NCBI GenBank assembly: GCA_035548495.1
Contig: DASZSV010000011.1
Span: 1 to 52,852 of the forward strand
DNA length: 52,852 nt
Reading direction: 5' to 3'
Origin: CAILZL01 sp035548495
Lineage (GTDB): Bacteria; Pseudomonadota; Gammaproteobacteria; Steroidobacterales; Steroidobacteraceae
The position numbers and the translations under genes were made by a program. Below the pieces are notes generated by a model, which had not been told where the DNA came from, searched no databases, and saw only the letters and a list, made by a program, of their open reading frames with translations. How positions within the stretch are numbered: the stretch's first letter is position 1; each line of letters begins with the position of its first letter. Shown piece after piece: positions 25,098-33,935 of the stretch.

Positions 25098-25127
25098 TGG
25101 TCTTTAAACAGTTTCAAAGTGAGTAAG

Positions 25128-25847
25128 ATGAATTCCAAACCCGAAGCGCTGGTACTCGTTCCCGGACTAATGAGCGACGCCGGATTGTGGCAGGCGCAGA
25201 TCAATGCATTGCAATCACGCATTCCAGTTACGGTGATTGATCATGGCGAACTGGATTCACTTTCCGACATGGCTGGCAATGTGCTGGAACATGCACCGGC
25301 AAAGTTTGCACTTGCCGGTCACTCCATGGGTGGCCGAGTAGTGCTGGAAGTGATGCGGCAGGATGCATCGCGAGTCACACATCTGGCATTGCTTGATACT
25401 GCGTGTCATGCCATTACTGATCCCGTTGCGATGACCAAAGAACGCGAAACACGTTTGGGCTTTCTGAAAATCGCACGAGAACAGGGACTTGATCGCATGG
25501 CGCGCATCTGGGTACAGAACATGGTGCATCCGGATCGCTTGCAGGATGAGGCACTGTTAGACAGCATTGCCCGCATGTTTGCACGGCAATCTGTCGCCAA
25601 GTATGCCGCACAAATCAATGCACTGTTGAATCGTACTGAGTTGTTTCCGGCGCTGAAGACAATCACATGTCCAACCCTGGTGCTATGCGGCCGTGAAGAT
25701 GCCAGCACGACTCTGGCGGTTCACGAAGAAATGATGTCGGCGCTGCCCAATGCATCGCTGGTAGTCGTCGAGCATTGCGGACATATGTCCATGCTGGAAC
25801 AGCCCGACACAGTGACGGCCGCAATGCAGCGCTGGCTGGAAAAATAA
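25128..25847 (+). CDS. Alpha/beta-fold hydrolase
   Basis: A 239-residue single-domain hydrolase. Strand and oxyanion region VLVPGLMSDAGLW is followed by the nucleophile elbow GHSMGG (Ser about 70). The cap segment with ALLDTACHA and RETRLGFLKIAREQG comes next, then PTLVLCGREDASTTL with the likely catalytic Asp, and VVEHCGHMSMLEQPDTV with the catalytic His, so the triad is complete. The substrate cannot be deduced; no signal peptide is present, so it acts in the cytoplasm. I chose the ATG at 25128; a GTG at 25119 is in frame. It stands between uvrB and ffs, with repeats before it. Confidence 0.88.
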   Translation: MNSKPEALVLVPGLMSDAGLWQAQINALQSRIPVTVIDHGELDSLSDMAGNVLEHAPAKFALAGHSMGGRVVLEVMRQDASRVTHLALLDTACHAITDPVAMTKERETRLGFLKIAREQGLDRMARIWVQNMVHPDRLQDEALLDSIARMFARQSVAKYAAQINALLNRTELFPALKTITCPTLVLCGREDASTTLAVHEEMMSALPNASLVVVEHCGHMSMLEQPDTVTAAMQRWLEK

Positions 25848-25849
25848 TC

Positions 25850-25880
25850 TTGCGACGTGTTCACTGCGGGCTGGTATAGT
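25850..25880 (+). promoter_or_regulatory. Candidate promoter for the SRP RNA
   Basis: TTGCGA (25850-25855) and TATAGT (25875-25880) are 19 bp apart. A start near 25887 would give a short 5' precursor of about 20 nt ahead of the 4.5S RNA. The spacing is longer than ideal. Confidence 0.45.
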
Positions 25881-25907
25881 TCGCGCCCTTCATGACGACC
25901 AGTTTAT

Positions 25908-26019
25908 GGTGACTCGTGTCGGCTTCTCCGCGACGACTAGCCGCCAACCCCGCCAGGCCCGGAAGGGAGCAACGGTAACGGTGATGTTGGGTGCCGGAGG
26001 TCAGCCGGCACGGGCCACC
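25908..26019 (+). ncRNA. ffs: Signal recognition particle 4.5S RNA
   Basis: The RNA component of the bacterial SRP, which binds Ffh and targets nascent membrane proteins to FtsY. The apical domain is unmistakable: GCCAGGCCCGGAAGGGAGCA holds the GGAA tetraloop and the symmetric and asymmetric internal loops bound by the Ffh M domain. The ends pair as one long hairpin (GGTGACTCGTGTCGGC at 25908 with GCCGGCACGGGCCACC ending at 26019). The size, about 112 nt, equals that of the E. coli RNA. It lies 255 bp upstream of dnaX, the common arrangement. The exact mature ends are estimated from pairing. Confidence 0.95.
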
Positions 26020-26273
26020 TCCCTCTAAAATCATTTTTTAACCTGCTGCGCTCGACATATTGCACGACTGCGGTACTCCCCGATCTTGTTAAAATGGCCT
26101 CATGTATCAAGACATACATTCCGGTTTCTGCGTTCCGGCGTCGTGCAATCTGCCATCGCTCGCGACGGTTAGAAAATGATTTTGCTTTCTCTGGCCACTG
26201 TCTCGGAGAAGGCTTCGCTTAATAGACCATGGTCGTGTAAAGTCAACCATTCATGTAGTGTCAACACCGATCT

Positions 26274-27899
26274 ATGAGCTATCTCGTTCTTGCACGCAAA
26301 TGGCGGCCAAAAAAATTCGATGAGCTTGCGGGACAGGAGCACGTAGTGCGCGCGCTGGTCAACGCACTGAATTCCGGCCGTGTGCATCATGCTTTTCTGT
26401 TCACCGGCACGCGTGGTGTGGGCAAGACGACGATTGCACGCATCTTCGCAAAATCACTGAACTGCGAGACTGGTACCGGCGCCAATCCCTGTGGTGTGTG
26501 TGCCACGTGCAGGGAAATTGATGAAGGCCGTTTCGTTGACCTGCTGGAAGTTGATGCGGCATCGCGCACCAAGGTGGATGATACGCGTGAGTTGCTGGAT
26601 AACGTTCAATATGCACCGGCACGTGGCCGCTACAAGGTGTATCTCATCGACGAAGTGCACATGCTGTCCACGCATTCCTTCAATGCCTTGCTGAAAACAC
26701 TGGAAGAGCCGCCGCCGCATGTAAAATTCCTGCTGGCTACGACCGATCCGCAGAAACTGCCGATCACCGTATTGTCGCGTTGCATGCAGTTCAACCTGAA
26801 GCGTTTGCCGCAAACCTTGATCAACAAACGCATGAGCGAAATTTTGCAGGCAGAGAACATTGCCTTCGAGCCTGATGCATTGCGGCTGATTGCACGCGCC
26901 GCCGAAGGCAGCATGCGTGATGCATTGAGCTTGCTCGATCAGGCGATTGCCTTTGGCAATGGCGGGCTGACGGCAAGCGATACACGCTCAATGCTCGGTA
27001 CCATTGATCATCGTCAGGTAAACGCCATCGCTTTTGCGCTTGCTCAACAGCAGCCGCGCGAGTTGCTCAGGCTGGTTGCGGAAATGGACGAACACGCGCC
27101 GGATTATCGTGATGTGCTGGCGGAACTTGCGGCGTTGCTGCAACGTGTTGCGCTGTTGCAGGCAGTTCCTGATCTGGATGTTGATGAAGGTGAAGATCGC
27201 GATGTACTGCAGCAATTGGCACAGGCATTCTCACCGGAAGAGGTGCAGCTTTGCTATCAGATTGCCATCACCGGCCGTCGCGATCTGGACCTTGCACCTG
27301 AAGCGCGTGGCGGATTTGAAATGGTGTTGTTGCGCATGGTGGCATTTCGCAATGTCAGTGATGCGCCTTCATCATCCGGTGCGCCTTCAGTAACGCCGCG
27401 AACAGCAGCCCGGCCTTCATCCTCCTTTGCGCAACCGGCAAGTGCTTCATCGGCCATCGCAGTCAATGTTCCCGCCGCTGCCAGGTCAAGCGCCGCAAGC
27501 CAGGCTGACAACGATGACAATGAATGGCTGTCGCTGGTCAAGCGACTGGATATCAGTGGTCCGACTGCACAACTGGCAGCGCATTGCACCTTGCAAAAGC
27601 GCGAGCCTGGAAAATTGTTTTTATTGCTGGATGCTGACGCGGAACATCTGCGCCGTCCGGCGCTGGAGGAAAAGTTGCGTACTGCCGTCAGTGCAGCATT
27701 GAATGAAGAAATAAAATTCGAATTCGTTGCGGCGGACCATGATGCGGCACTTGATACACCCGCCCGGCGTCAACAGATGGCAGCAGCAGACAAGCTCGCC
27801 AGCGCAGCACAGGCCATTTACGATGATCCCACCGTAAGACAGATGGTGGATATGTTTGGTGCAACGGTCAAACCCGATTCCATCAAACCCATCAACTGA
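26274..27899 (+). CDS. dnaX: DNA polymerase III subunits gamma/tau
   Basis: The clamp-loader ATPase and, as tau, the bridge between the two polymerase cores and DnaB. The 541 residues comprise an AAA+ module with GTRGVGKTT (45-53), a zinc-binding set (CETGTGANPCGVCATC), DEVHMLSTHSFNALLKTLEEPP, the sensor-1 region FLLATTDPQKLPITVLSRC, and lid and collar domains to about 360. A Ser/Ala/Pro-rich linker follows (about 365-410), then a short domain V that ends DDPTVRQMVDMFGATVKP. It is shorter than E. coli tau (643). I found no A-AAA-AAG slippery heptamer, so a gamma form by frameshifting is not evident. It heads the dnaX-ybaB-recR group. Confidence 0.97.
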   Translation: MSYLVLARKWRPKKFDELAGQEHVVRALVNALNSGRVHHAFLFTGTRGVGKTTIARIFAKSLNCETGTGANPCGVCATCREIDEGRFVDLLEVDAASRTKVDDTRELLDNVQYAPARGRYKVYLIDEVHMLSTHSFNALLKTLEEPPPHVKFLLATTDPQKLPITVLSRCMQFNLKRLPQTLINKRMSEILQAENIAFEPDALRLIARAAEGSMRDALSLLDQAIAFGNGGLTASDTRSMLGTIDHRQVNAIAFALAQQQPRELLRLVAEMDEHAPDYRDVLAELAALLQRVALLQAVPDLDVDEGEDRDVLQQLAQAFSPEEVQLCYQIAITGRRDLDLAPEARGGFEMVLLRMVAFRNVSDAPSSSGAPSVTPRTAARPSSSFAQPASASSAIAVNVPAAARSSAASQADNDDNEWLSLVKRLDISGPTAQLAAHCTLQKREPGKLFLLLDADAEHLRRPALEEKLRTAVSAALNEEIKFEFVAADHDAALDTPARRQQMAAADKLASAAQAIYDDPTVRQMVDMFGATVKPDSIKPIN

Positions 27900-27943
27900 A
27901 TGATCAACTGGAATACTTGCAGAGATTTTTTCGAGGGCTCTTT

Positions 27944-28267
27944 ATGAAAGGCGGAATCGGCAACATGATGAAGCAGGCGCAGATGCTGCAAACCAACATG
28001 CAGAAGGCGCAGGCGGAAATTGCAAAACTGGAATGCACTGGCGAAGCGGGCGGCGGCATGGCGAAAGTCACCATGAATGGCCGTCATGAAGTCAGTCGTG
28101 TACAGCTTGATCCGGCCTTGCTGGGTGATGACAAGGACATGCTGGAAGACCTCATCGCTGCGGCCATCAACGATGCAGTACACAAGGTGGAAAAGGCGAC
28201 GCAGGATAAAATGCAGATGGCCATGGCGGGAATGCAGTTGCCGCCGGGAATGAAGCTGCCATTTTGA
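27944..28267 (+). CDS. ybaB: YbaB/EbfC-family nucleoid-associated protein
   Basis: A small dimeric DNA-binding protein of 107 residues (E. coli 109). It starts MKGGIGNMMKQAQMLQTNMQ with a helical pincer, then GMAKVTMNGRHEVSRVQLDP, and a second helix (MLEDLIAAAINDAVHKVEKA) with a Met/Gly/Pro-rich tail. The ATG at 27944 is 8 nt downstream of GAGG; an earlier in-frame start at 27917 lacks support. The position between dnaX and recR is diagnostic. Confidence 0.96.
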   Translation: MKGGIGNMMKQAQMLQTNMQKAQAEIAKLECTGEAGGGMAKVTMNGRHEVSRVQLDPALLGDDKDMLEDLIAAAINDAVHKVEKATQDKMQMAMAGMQLPPGMKLPF

Positions 28268-28340
28268 ATGGGTGATGACTGATGGCGTCTTGAAACTGTT
28301 TACAAAGCTCCTTCGTGCAATTCCATCAATCTGTCGCAAC

Positions 28341-28368
28341 GTCATTCCCGCGAAAGCGGGAATCCAGT
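28341..28368. repeat. Single REP-like palindrome between ybaB and recR
   Basis: GTCATTCCCGCGAAAGCGGG plus AATCCAGT is a 28-bp unit identical in layout to those at 509-536 and 586-613, with an intact stem ATTCCCGC/GCGGGAAT. It lies 24 bp before the recR start and about 73 bp after the ybaB stop, so it could separate two transcripts or alter mRNA stability within the operon. Confidence 0.85.
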
Positions 28369-28392
28369 AATTAAACTATCTTTTTCGATACG

Positions 28393-28992
28393 ATGCTCTA
28401 TCCGCCGTCCTTATTGCGTTTGATCGAAGCTCTGCGAATCCTTCCCGGTGTAGGGCCGAAGTCCGCGCAGCGCATGGCGTTCTATCTGCTTGAACGCAAT
28501 CGTGCCGGCGCAAAAGCACTGGCGAATGCGCTGGAAACCGCCAGCAAAGAAGTGGGACATTGCCAGCGTTGCCGCATGTTCGCAGAGCAGTCGTTGTGCC
28601 CGGTGTGCGCATCCACTTCACGCGATCGCAGTTTGCTGTGTGTGGTTGAATCACCTGCCGATGTGGTTGCTGTTGAGCAAAGCGGTTCATACAGAGGCAC
28701 TTACTTTGTGTTGATGGGACATCTGTCGCCGCTGGATGGTGTGGGTCCCGACGAACTCGGCATTCCATCGCTGGAAACCTTGTTGCGAGAAGGTGAAGTA
28801 AAGGAAGTGATCCTGGCCACCAATCCTACTGTCGAAGGCGAAGCAACAGCGCACTTCATCTCCGAGCTGGCATCACGTCAGCAGATCAAGTGTAGCCGCA
28901 TTGCGCATGGTGTGCCGGTTGGCGGAGAGCTTGAATACGTCGATGGCGGAACGCTGGCGCATGCCCTGGCAGGAAGGCATCTTATTAAATGA
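28393..28992 (+). CDS. recR: Recombination protein RecR
   Basis: Acts with RecO (and RecF) to load RecA at gaps covered by SSB. The 199 residues (E. coli 201) have the helix-hairpin-helix LRILPGVGPKSAQRMAFYLL, the zinc finger CQRCRMFAEQSLCPVC, and a Toprim domain with LCVVESPADVVAVEQSG, YFVLMGHLSPLDGVGPDELG, ILATNPTVEGEATAHFI, and a C-terminal GGELEYVDGGTLAHALAGR. The ATG at 28393 gives the normal N-terminus (MLYPPSLLRLIEALR). Confidence 0.97.
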   Translation: MLYPPSLLRLIEALRILPGVGPKSAQRMAFYLLERNRAGAKALANALETASKEVGHCQRCRMFAEQSLCPVCASTSRDRSLLCVVESPADVVAVEQSGSYRGTYFVLMGHLSPLDGVGPDELGIPSLETLLREGEVKEVILATNPTVEGEATAHFISELASRQQIKCSRIAHGVPVGGELEYVDGGTLAHALAGRHLIK

Positions 28993-29019
28993 TGAATCAA
29001 TGAGCGATTCATTGCTTTT
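28992..29019 (+). terminator. Weak terminator-like hairpin after recR
   Basis: ATGAATC (28992-28998) and GATTCAT (29006-29012) pair directly after the recR stop codon, with an alternative register CAATGA/TCATTG, followed by TGCTTTTGTC. The stem is AT-rich and the T-run short. The remaining bases up to 29235 show no gene or clear repeat. Confidence 0.4.
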
Positions 29020-29235
29020 GTCATTTCCGGTATGACATCTTTCCTGGAGCAGATCAAACAAGTCACATTTCAAGTCACTGGTTTTGCGGCTACAATTGCT
29101 GCCCGGCATTGCATTGGGCGTCCGTAGAGCCACCGGATATGCATCCAAACAGAGACAGTGAACGCGGATGTATTCTGATGGATAAGCTTGAAGCAGGTCG
29201 TTGCATTTAACACTCTTGATATTTTGGATGCACTT

Positions 29236-30948
29236 ATGAAATTCCAGCAAGTCTTTTTGAGTTGCAACCGATGGCTTGCATTTGTGGTGATTGCCGGGAC
29301 GATGACGGCCTGTTCAGGAAATTCCACCGCAGAAACCAATCAGTCCATTTCTTCCAGCAGCAGTATCAGCATTTCATCGGCCAGTCGGTCGTCATCCAGC
29401 AGCGCGAGTTCTGCCGCAAGTTCATCCTCATCAAGATCAAGTGTCAGCTCCATGAGTTCAAGCAGTGCTGCAAGCTCAAGTTCCAGCATCATGATGAGTT
29501 CGAGCAGCAGCAGTAGTGCATCGACGTCAAGTGTATCAACATCAAGCACCTCTTCTGCAAGCTCGATGAGCAGTGCTGCATCCAGCAGCGGATCGTTGAA
29601 TCATGTCAGCTTTACGGTGTTGCCGGCATTGACTGGCAACACTTCCGAGGGCACGGAATGGGTCAATGGAGAATCACGGCTGGTAAAAGACAATCATGGC
29701 TCAGGAGAAATTTTTGGCTTCCGCTGGAGTCAGTCGTCTTCCACGCAAGTGTATCTGGTGGCCAGCGGAGATAATGGTCAATCCTGGCGGCTGGTTTCAG
29801 CCGGTGCTGCAAGCACTTCAGGCTGTATCGGTAAGTGTTCGCTCTTTCCGGGAAAGATCATGTCCATTGCACAGGATTCAACCGGCAAGGTTCATGCGCT
29901 GATGGGCGCCAACGACTATTCCCTCAGCGGCGGCAGATACCTTGAATACTATGTCCGTTTCAAATTGAACTATGATGCCAGTAAGCGATTGTCGGGCTTC
30001 AATCTCGAAGCAGTGATTCCGTTGCCGGATCACAGACGCATCAGTAATGTGTTGAGCGATCTGCGAGGGGAAATCAGGGTAATAAGCTATTCAGGCAGTG
30101 AGTCCCTGATGTATGTTGTCAACGTCACCACAGTGTCCGGGTCATCTACGCAGGACATCAAAGTGTTTGTTGGCCGTGCTTCCACGCTGAGTCCAGCCAG
30201 CACATCCGATTTTGTGGATCTCGCCGGCGCAACGGGCGACAGCAAGGTGCTGGACTCGTGCACTTACAACATGCCCAGTGGCGGTTCGTACTGTACGGCT
30301 TCGCCTGCTTTCTTTTCGACTCATAATGTCACTTCAACCTTTGCGCAAAACAGGTCGACCAATGATATCTATGTGTTCATTGGTCCGATTGAAGCAGATT
30401 ATGGTGTTGCGAATGATCCTTCCGGTCAGCCGGAGTCTGCCCGTTTGCGATACATCCGCCTGGTCTGGAATGGCTCAGCCTGGATCGCGGCAACGCCGGT
30501 GGTTATTGCCACAGACAATGGTTCATATCTACCGCTGCTCTTCAATGCACAGAGCGGCGCCAACTATGCATGGTTGATGTATTTGCACCCCGACAATGGA
30601 ATTGTGTTTGGACGTGTGGATGCAAACGGCTATTCCACGGTAACCACACCATTGAATGCAAAGAATCACAATGGCTGGGGCGCATTTACAGTCGCGCCGG
30701 ATGATTCAAAGTTGTGGGCAATATGGAATATTTCAGTAATTAATGGTGCCAATCCGCAAACTGCTGAAGCTTACTGGGATGGTAAAAGCTGGAACGTGTA
30801 CAGCGATACGGGTGTAACCACGGGTGACAATAGCGGCATCGGTGGTGTCGCAGGCTGGAACAATGGTGTAGCCGCCATTCTGTTTCGCGGAACATTGCTA
30901 CGTTCCAATCCACCAATACCCGAAGCAGCAGCGATTTGGGGTCAATAA
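29236..30948 (+). CDS. Serine-rich lipoprotein with a possible beta-propeller domain
   Basis: A 570-residue exported protein. The lipoprotein signal MKFQQVFLSCNRWLAFVVIA is followed by TMTAC with lipidation Cys26. Residues about 37-127 are a low-complexity linker of serine with some Ala, Met and Thr, like the poly-serine linkers of secreted proteins in Cellvibrio-type bacteria. The remaining 440 residues contain an Asp-box (S177-x-D-x-G-x-x-W184 in SGDNGQSWRL), repeated DSTGKVHALMG- and SDLRGEIRVIS-like blades and DDSKLWAIWN. These suggest a sialidase/BNR-like beta-propeller or sugar-binding fold. No enzyme signature is certain. It is probably anchored in the outer membrane, the serine linker spacing the domain from it. 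It stands alone, convergent with rsgA. Confidence 0.8.
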   Translation: MKFQQVFLSCNRWLAFVVIAGTMTACSGNSTAETNQSISSSSSISISSASRSSSSSASSAASSSSSRSSVSSMSSSSAASSSSSIMMSSSSSSSASTSSVSTSSTSSASSMSSAASSSGSLNHVSFTVLPALTGNTSEGTEWVNGESRLVKDNHGSGEIFGFRWSQSSSTQVYLVASGDNGQSWRLVSAGAASTSGCIGKCSLFPGKIMSIAQDSTGKVHALMGANDYSLSGGRYLEYYVRFKLNYDASKRLSGFNLEAVIPLPDHRRISNVLSDLRGEIRVISYSGSESLMYVVNVTTVSGSSTQDIKVFVGRASTLSPASTSDFVDLAGATGDSKVLDSCTYNMPSGGSYCTASPAFFSTHNVTSTFAQNRSTNDIYVFIGPIEADYGVANDPSGQPESARLRYIRLVWNGSAWIAATPVVIATDNGSYLPLLFNAQSGANYAWLMYLHPDNGIVFGRVDANGYSTVTTPLNAKNHNGWGAFTVAPDDSKLWAIWNISVINGANPQTAEAYWDGKSWNVYSDTGVTTGDNSGIGGVAGWNNGVAAILFRGTLLRSNPPIPEAAAIWGQ

Positions 30949-30983
30949 CCTTCCATCAAGTCCGGGCATGTGTGACTGCGATG

Positions 30984-31898
30984 TTATCTTCTCTCATACG
31001 AAGGCAACAACTGTCGCATGAGATTGATCAGTCGCTTGTAACTTTCGTAGCGGCGTGAGCTGATTTCATTCCCTGCAACAGCGGCGATGATTGCGCAACC
31101 CGGCTCACGCAGGTGCAGACAATTGTTGAACTTGCATTGTCCTGCGTAGCGGCGAAATTCGCGCCATGCAAATGCCACTTGCAGATCATTCACTGGCGGC
31201 GGGGCATAGTCACGCACACCGGGTGAATCAATCAATGCGCCACCGGATGGCAATGCAGTCATCACTGACGACACCGTGGTGTGCCGGCCTTCGCCGGTGG
31301 CATCAGACAATTCGCGGGTAAGTTGATGCTCGCGGCCGAGCAGGGCATTGGTCAATGTGGATTTGCCAACGCCCGATTCGCCGGCGAGCATGGAAGTTTC
31401 ATCCTTGAGTGCGCGGCGCAACTGATCAAGATGACCGCCTGCGGTCTCATGTCCCGCAGCAACATCAAACACCTCGTACCCCGCATTACGATACTCATCC
31501 AGCATGGACAGGAATTCCGTACTGCGCCCCAGATCCGCTTTGGTGGCGACGACAACGGCCTTGATGTCACCCAGTTCAGCACCGGCAAGATAACGATCGA
31601 CAATGAATGGATCGGCTTTGGGTTGTTCACTGATCAACACCACCAGTTGGGTGATGTTGGCCGCCAGCACTTCCGCCTGCCCGCGGCTGTCGGTGCGTGA
31701 TAAATGCGTGCGTCGCGGTAATACTTCCATGACTTGCAACGTGTGGGTTGCCGGATGATGCTCGGCACGCACTTCGTCGCCACACACCACTTTCAATCGT
31801 TTGCCGAATACTTCCGCCTGTGCATGAGAATGATCCGGCAATTCCAGCACGACGCGCCGTCCGAAGCATTCAACAACACGTGGATGTGCGGCGGGCAT
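30984..31898 (-). CDS. rsgA: Small ribosomal subunit biogenesis GTPase RsgA
   Basis: A circularly permuted GTPase that checks late 30S maturation. The 304 residues start with an OB-fold (about 1-70). The GTPase motifs come in permuted order: VVATKADL (G4), then GESGVGKSTLTNALLG (G1), GRHTTVSSV (G2) and LIDSPGVRDY (G3). The C-terminal zinc site is FNNCLHLREPGC with a preceding Cys in GQCKF. The ATG at 31898 is 2 bp after the stop of the upstream Ste24-like protease gene, so they form one transcription unit. The divergent orn gene lies beyond, an arrangement also seen in pseudomonads. Confidence 0.96.
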   Translation of the reverse strand: MPAAHPRVVECFGRRVVLELPDHSHAQAEVFGKRLKVVCGDEVRAEHHPATHTLQVMEVLPRRTHLSRTDSRGQAEVLAANITQLVVLISEQPKADPFIVDRYLAGAELGDIKAVVVATKADLGRSTEFLSMLDEYRNAGYEVFDVAAGHETAGGHLDQLRRALKDETSMLAGESGVGKSTLTNALLGREHQLTRELSDATGEGRHTTVSSVMTALPSGGALIDSPGVRDYAPPPVNDLQVAFAWREFRRYAGQCKFNNCLHLREPGCAIIAAVAGNEISSRRYESYKRLINLMRQLLPSYERR

Positions 31899-31900
31899 GG

Positions 31901-33169
31901 TTACGTAGTGACTGTCTTGTGGAGCAGTTGCTGCAGAAAGCCGATGCGTTGCAACGCCGGTGGATGTGAATCGTAGAAACGCGAGTGCAGCTGATCAGGC
32001 GTCAAGGTGGTGGCGTTGTCGCGATACAGTTTGATCAGACCGGAAATCAGTTCATCGGCACTGGCATGTTGTGATGCGAATTCATCGGCCTCGAATTCGT
32101 GCTTGCGTGACCATGCAGAGCCGAGTGGTGTGATGAAGAACAGGAATGGTCCGCTGCACAACATGAACAACAACAGCGCCGCATGCATGGAAGGTGTGCT
32201 GACTCCCAGCGCTGCATAGAAACCGTGCCAGCGCGCGAGTATGCCGAGCACCGCAAAGGCAACGAAACCCAGCACCATGCTCAGCAGCAGGCGCTTACGA
32301 ATATGATGCAGACTGTAATGCCCCAGTTCGTGGGCAAGCACGGCCTCGATCTCGCCCGGTGTCAGGCGTTCAATCAGCGTGTCAAAGAATACAATGCGCT
32401 TGTTGCGGCCAAAGCCGGTGAAATAAGCGTTGCCATGTGTGGAACGTGCCGAGCCATCCATGACAAACACACCGGCAGATTTGAAATTGCAGCGTGACAA
32501 CAATGCAGCAATGCGTGCAGCCAGGGTTTCATCCTTGAGAGCGGTGAACTTGTTGAACAAGGGTGCAATAAATTTCGGCCATGCCCAGGTGAGCAACAAG
32601 CTGAATGTCACCCACACCAGCCACGCATACAGCCACCATCTGCTGCCGGCGATTTGCGTCAGCTTGAGAATCAGCCACAATAAAGGAATGCCCAACACAG
32701 CAGCAACGGTGATGCCCTTGATCAAATCAAGAACAAAGGTGGCGGCCGTGGTGCGATTGAAACCAAATTTCGACTCGATGCGAAAAGTACGAATCCATGA
32801 CAACGGCAAATCAATTGCGCCCATCAACAGCATCAGGCTGGCAATGACGGCCATGCCATGCCAGGGTTCAGGCCAGTCCAGGTGCGACAGATGTTGATCC
32901 AGCCAGTTGATACCGCCGCCCAGCGTTACTGCGAGCAACACGACGGCACTCAATACCGTATCGAATTGTGAAAGCGGTGCACGTGCCAGTGTGTAGTCAG
33001 CCGCCTTCTGGTGATCATTGAGTTCGATGCTGTTGATAAACGGCGCGGGTACTTCACTGCGATGCGCACGAACGGCATGGATTTGACGTCGTGTCAGCCA
33101 TAGACGAACGACGGTGCTTGCAATAACGGCAAGGATGAAAACGTAACTGAGTAACGGCATGGTGATCAT
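31901..33169 (-). CDS. M48-family membrane zinc endopeptidase (Ste24/CAAX-protease-like)
   Basis: An integral membrane metalloprotease of about 422 residues with six or seven hydrophobic helices. The N-terminal M48 membrane region (LSYVFILAVIASTVVRLWL, ADYTLARAPLSQFDTVLSA, WIRTFRIESKFGFNRTT) precedes the catalytic domain: MDGSARSTHGNAYFTGFGRN, the zinc motif HELGH in LAHELGHYSLHH, and the third ligand in EFEADEFAS. In bacteria such proteins probably take part in membrane protein quality control; CAAX processing is not expected. Start choices are ATG at 33169 (taken), 33160 or 33196; none has a clear ribosome site. It is followed 2 bp later by rsgA. Confidence 0.9.
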   Translation of the reverse strand: MITMPLLSYVFILAVIASTVVRLWLTRRQIHAVRAHRSEVPAPFINSIELNDHQKAADYTLARAPLSQFDTVLSAVVLLAVTLGGGINWLDQHLSHLDWPEPWHGMAVIASLMLLMGAIDLPLSWIRTFRIESKFGFNRTTAATFVLDLIKGITVAAVLGIPLLWLILKLTQIAGSRWWLYAWLVWVTFSLLLTWAWPKFIAPLFNKFTALKDETLAARIAALLSRCNFKSAGVFVMDGSARSTHGNAYFTGFGRNKRIVFFDTLIERLTPGEIEAVLAHELGHYSLHHIRKRLLLSMVLGFVAFAVLGILARWHGFYAALGVSTPSMHAALLLFMLCSGPFLFFITPLGSAWSRKHEFEADEFASQHASADELISGLIKLYRDNATTLTPDQLHSRFYDSHPPALQRIGFLQQLLHKTVTT

Positions 33170-33255
33170 TCGTGGACAATTTGGGTGCGCAATCATAACC
33201 AGATCAAGGCATAATTACATGATCATGCCCGAGCAACACCGTGATGGAGGATTGC

Positions 33256-33804
33256 GTGCCTGCCATTGATAACAGCCGCCTGATCTGGATCGACCTGGAA
33301 ATGACCGGTCTGGACACGACTAACGATCATATTATTGAAATCGCCACGGTCGTTACCGACAAGGATCTGAATGTGCTGGCGGAAGGCCCCGCGCTTGCCA
33401 TTCACCAGCCGCAGCACGTCATGAACAGCATGGATGAATGGAACCGCAGGCAGCATGGCGGCAGCGGATTGACAGCACGTGTGCTGGACAGCACATTAAA
33501 TGCCAGCGATGCTGAACAACAGACATTGACTTTTCTGTCACAATGGATTGAAAAAGGGCAGTCGCCAATGTGTGGCAACAGCATCTGCCAAGATCGCCGC
33601 TTTCTCGCCCGCGAAATGCCGCAGCTCGAACGGTTCTTTCACTATCGCAATCTCGATGTCAGCACAGTAAAAGAGCTGGCGCGCCGCTGGGCGCCAAGTG
33701 TGCTCGATGGTCTCAAGAAAAGCGGCACTCATCTTGCACTGGATGACATTCACGAATCCATCGCGGAGCTGCGGCATTACCGGCAGCATTTCATTCGCGC
33801 CTGA
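33256..33804 (+). CDS. orn: Oligoribonuclease
   Basis: A DEDDh 3'-5' exoribonuclease that finishes mRNA decay by degrading di- to short oligoribonucleotides, including the c-di-GMP product pGpG. The 182 residues (E. coli 181) contain IDLEMTGLD (first Asp-Glu), DHIIEIATVVTDKDLN, GNSICQDRRFLAREMP (second Asp) and HLALDDIHESIAELRHYR (His and Asp). The start is GTG at 33256, 5 nt after a perfect GGAGG at 33246-33250; the upstream ATG/GTG codons at 33241-33244 would place that site inside the gene. Confidence 0.97.
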   Translation: MPAIDNSRLIWIDLEMTGLDTTNDHIIEIATVVTDKDLNVLAEGPALAIHQPQHVMNSMDEWNRRQHGGSGLTARVLDSTLNASDAEQQTLTFLSQWIEKGQSPMCGNSICQDRRFLAREMPQLERFFHYRNLDVSTVKELARRWAPSVLDGLKKSGTHLALDDIHESIAELRHYRQHFIRA

Positions 33805-33935
33805 TGATGTCATGGACCGGCGGGTGCATACACGATTTGCGCCTGCCTGCTGATCCTTCGTGATGGGCTTCGCATGTTGTTTGCGCGAAACGCAGTGTCG
33901 CAGGACATTGCATACCTCTGTGATATATTCAAGCC

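Noticed and set aside
26274..27899. Programmed frameshift in dnaX
   Set aside because: No A-AAA-AAG-type slippery heptamer with a downstream stem was found in the region after the collar domain.
29340..29549. Leu/Asp-rich frame antisense to the serine linker
   Set aside because: It is the complement of the serine repeat codons and has no independent support.
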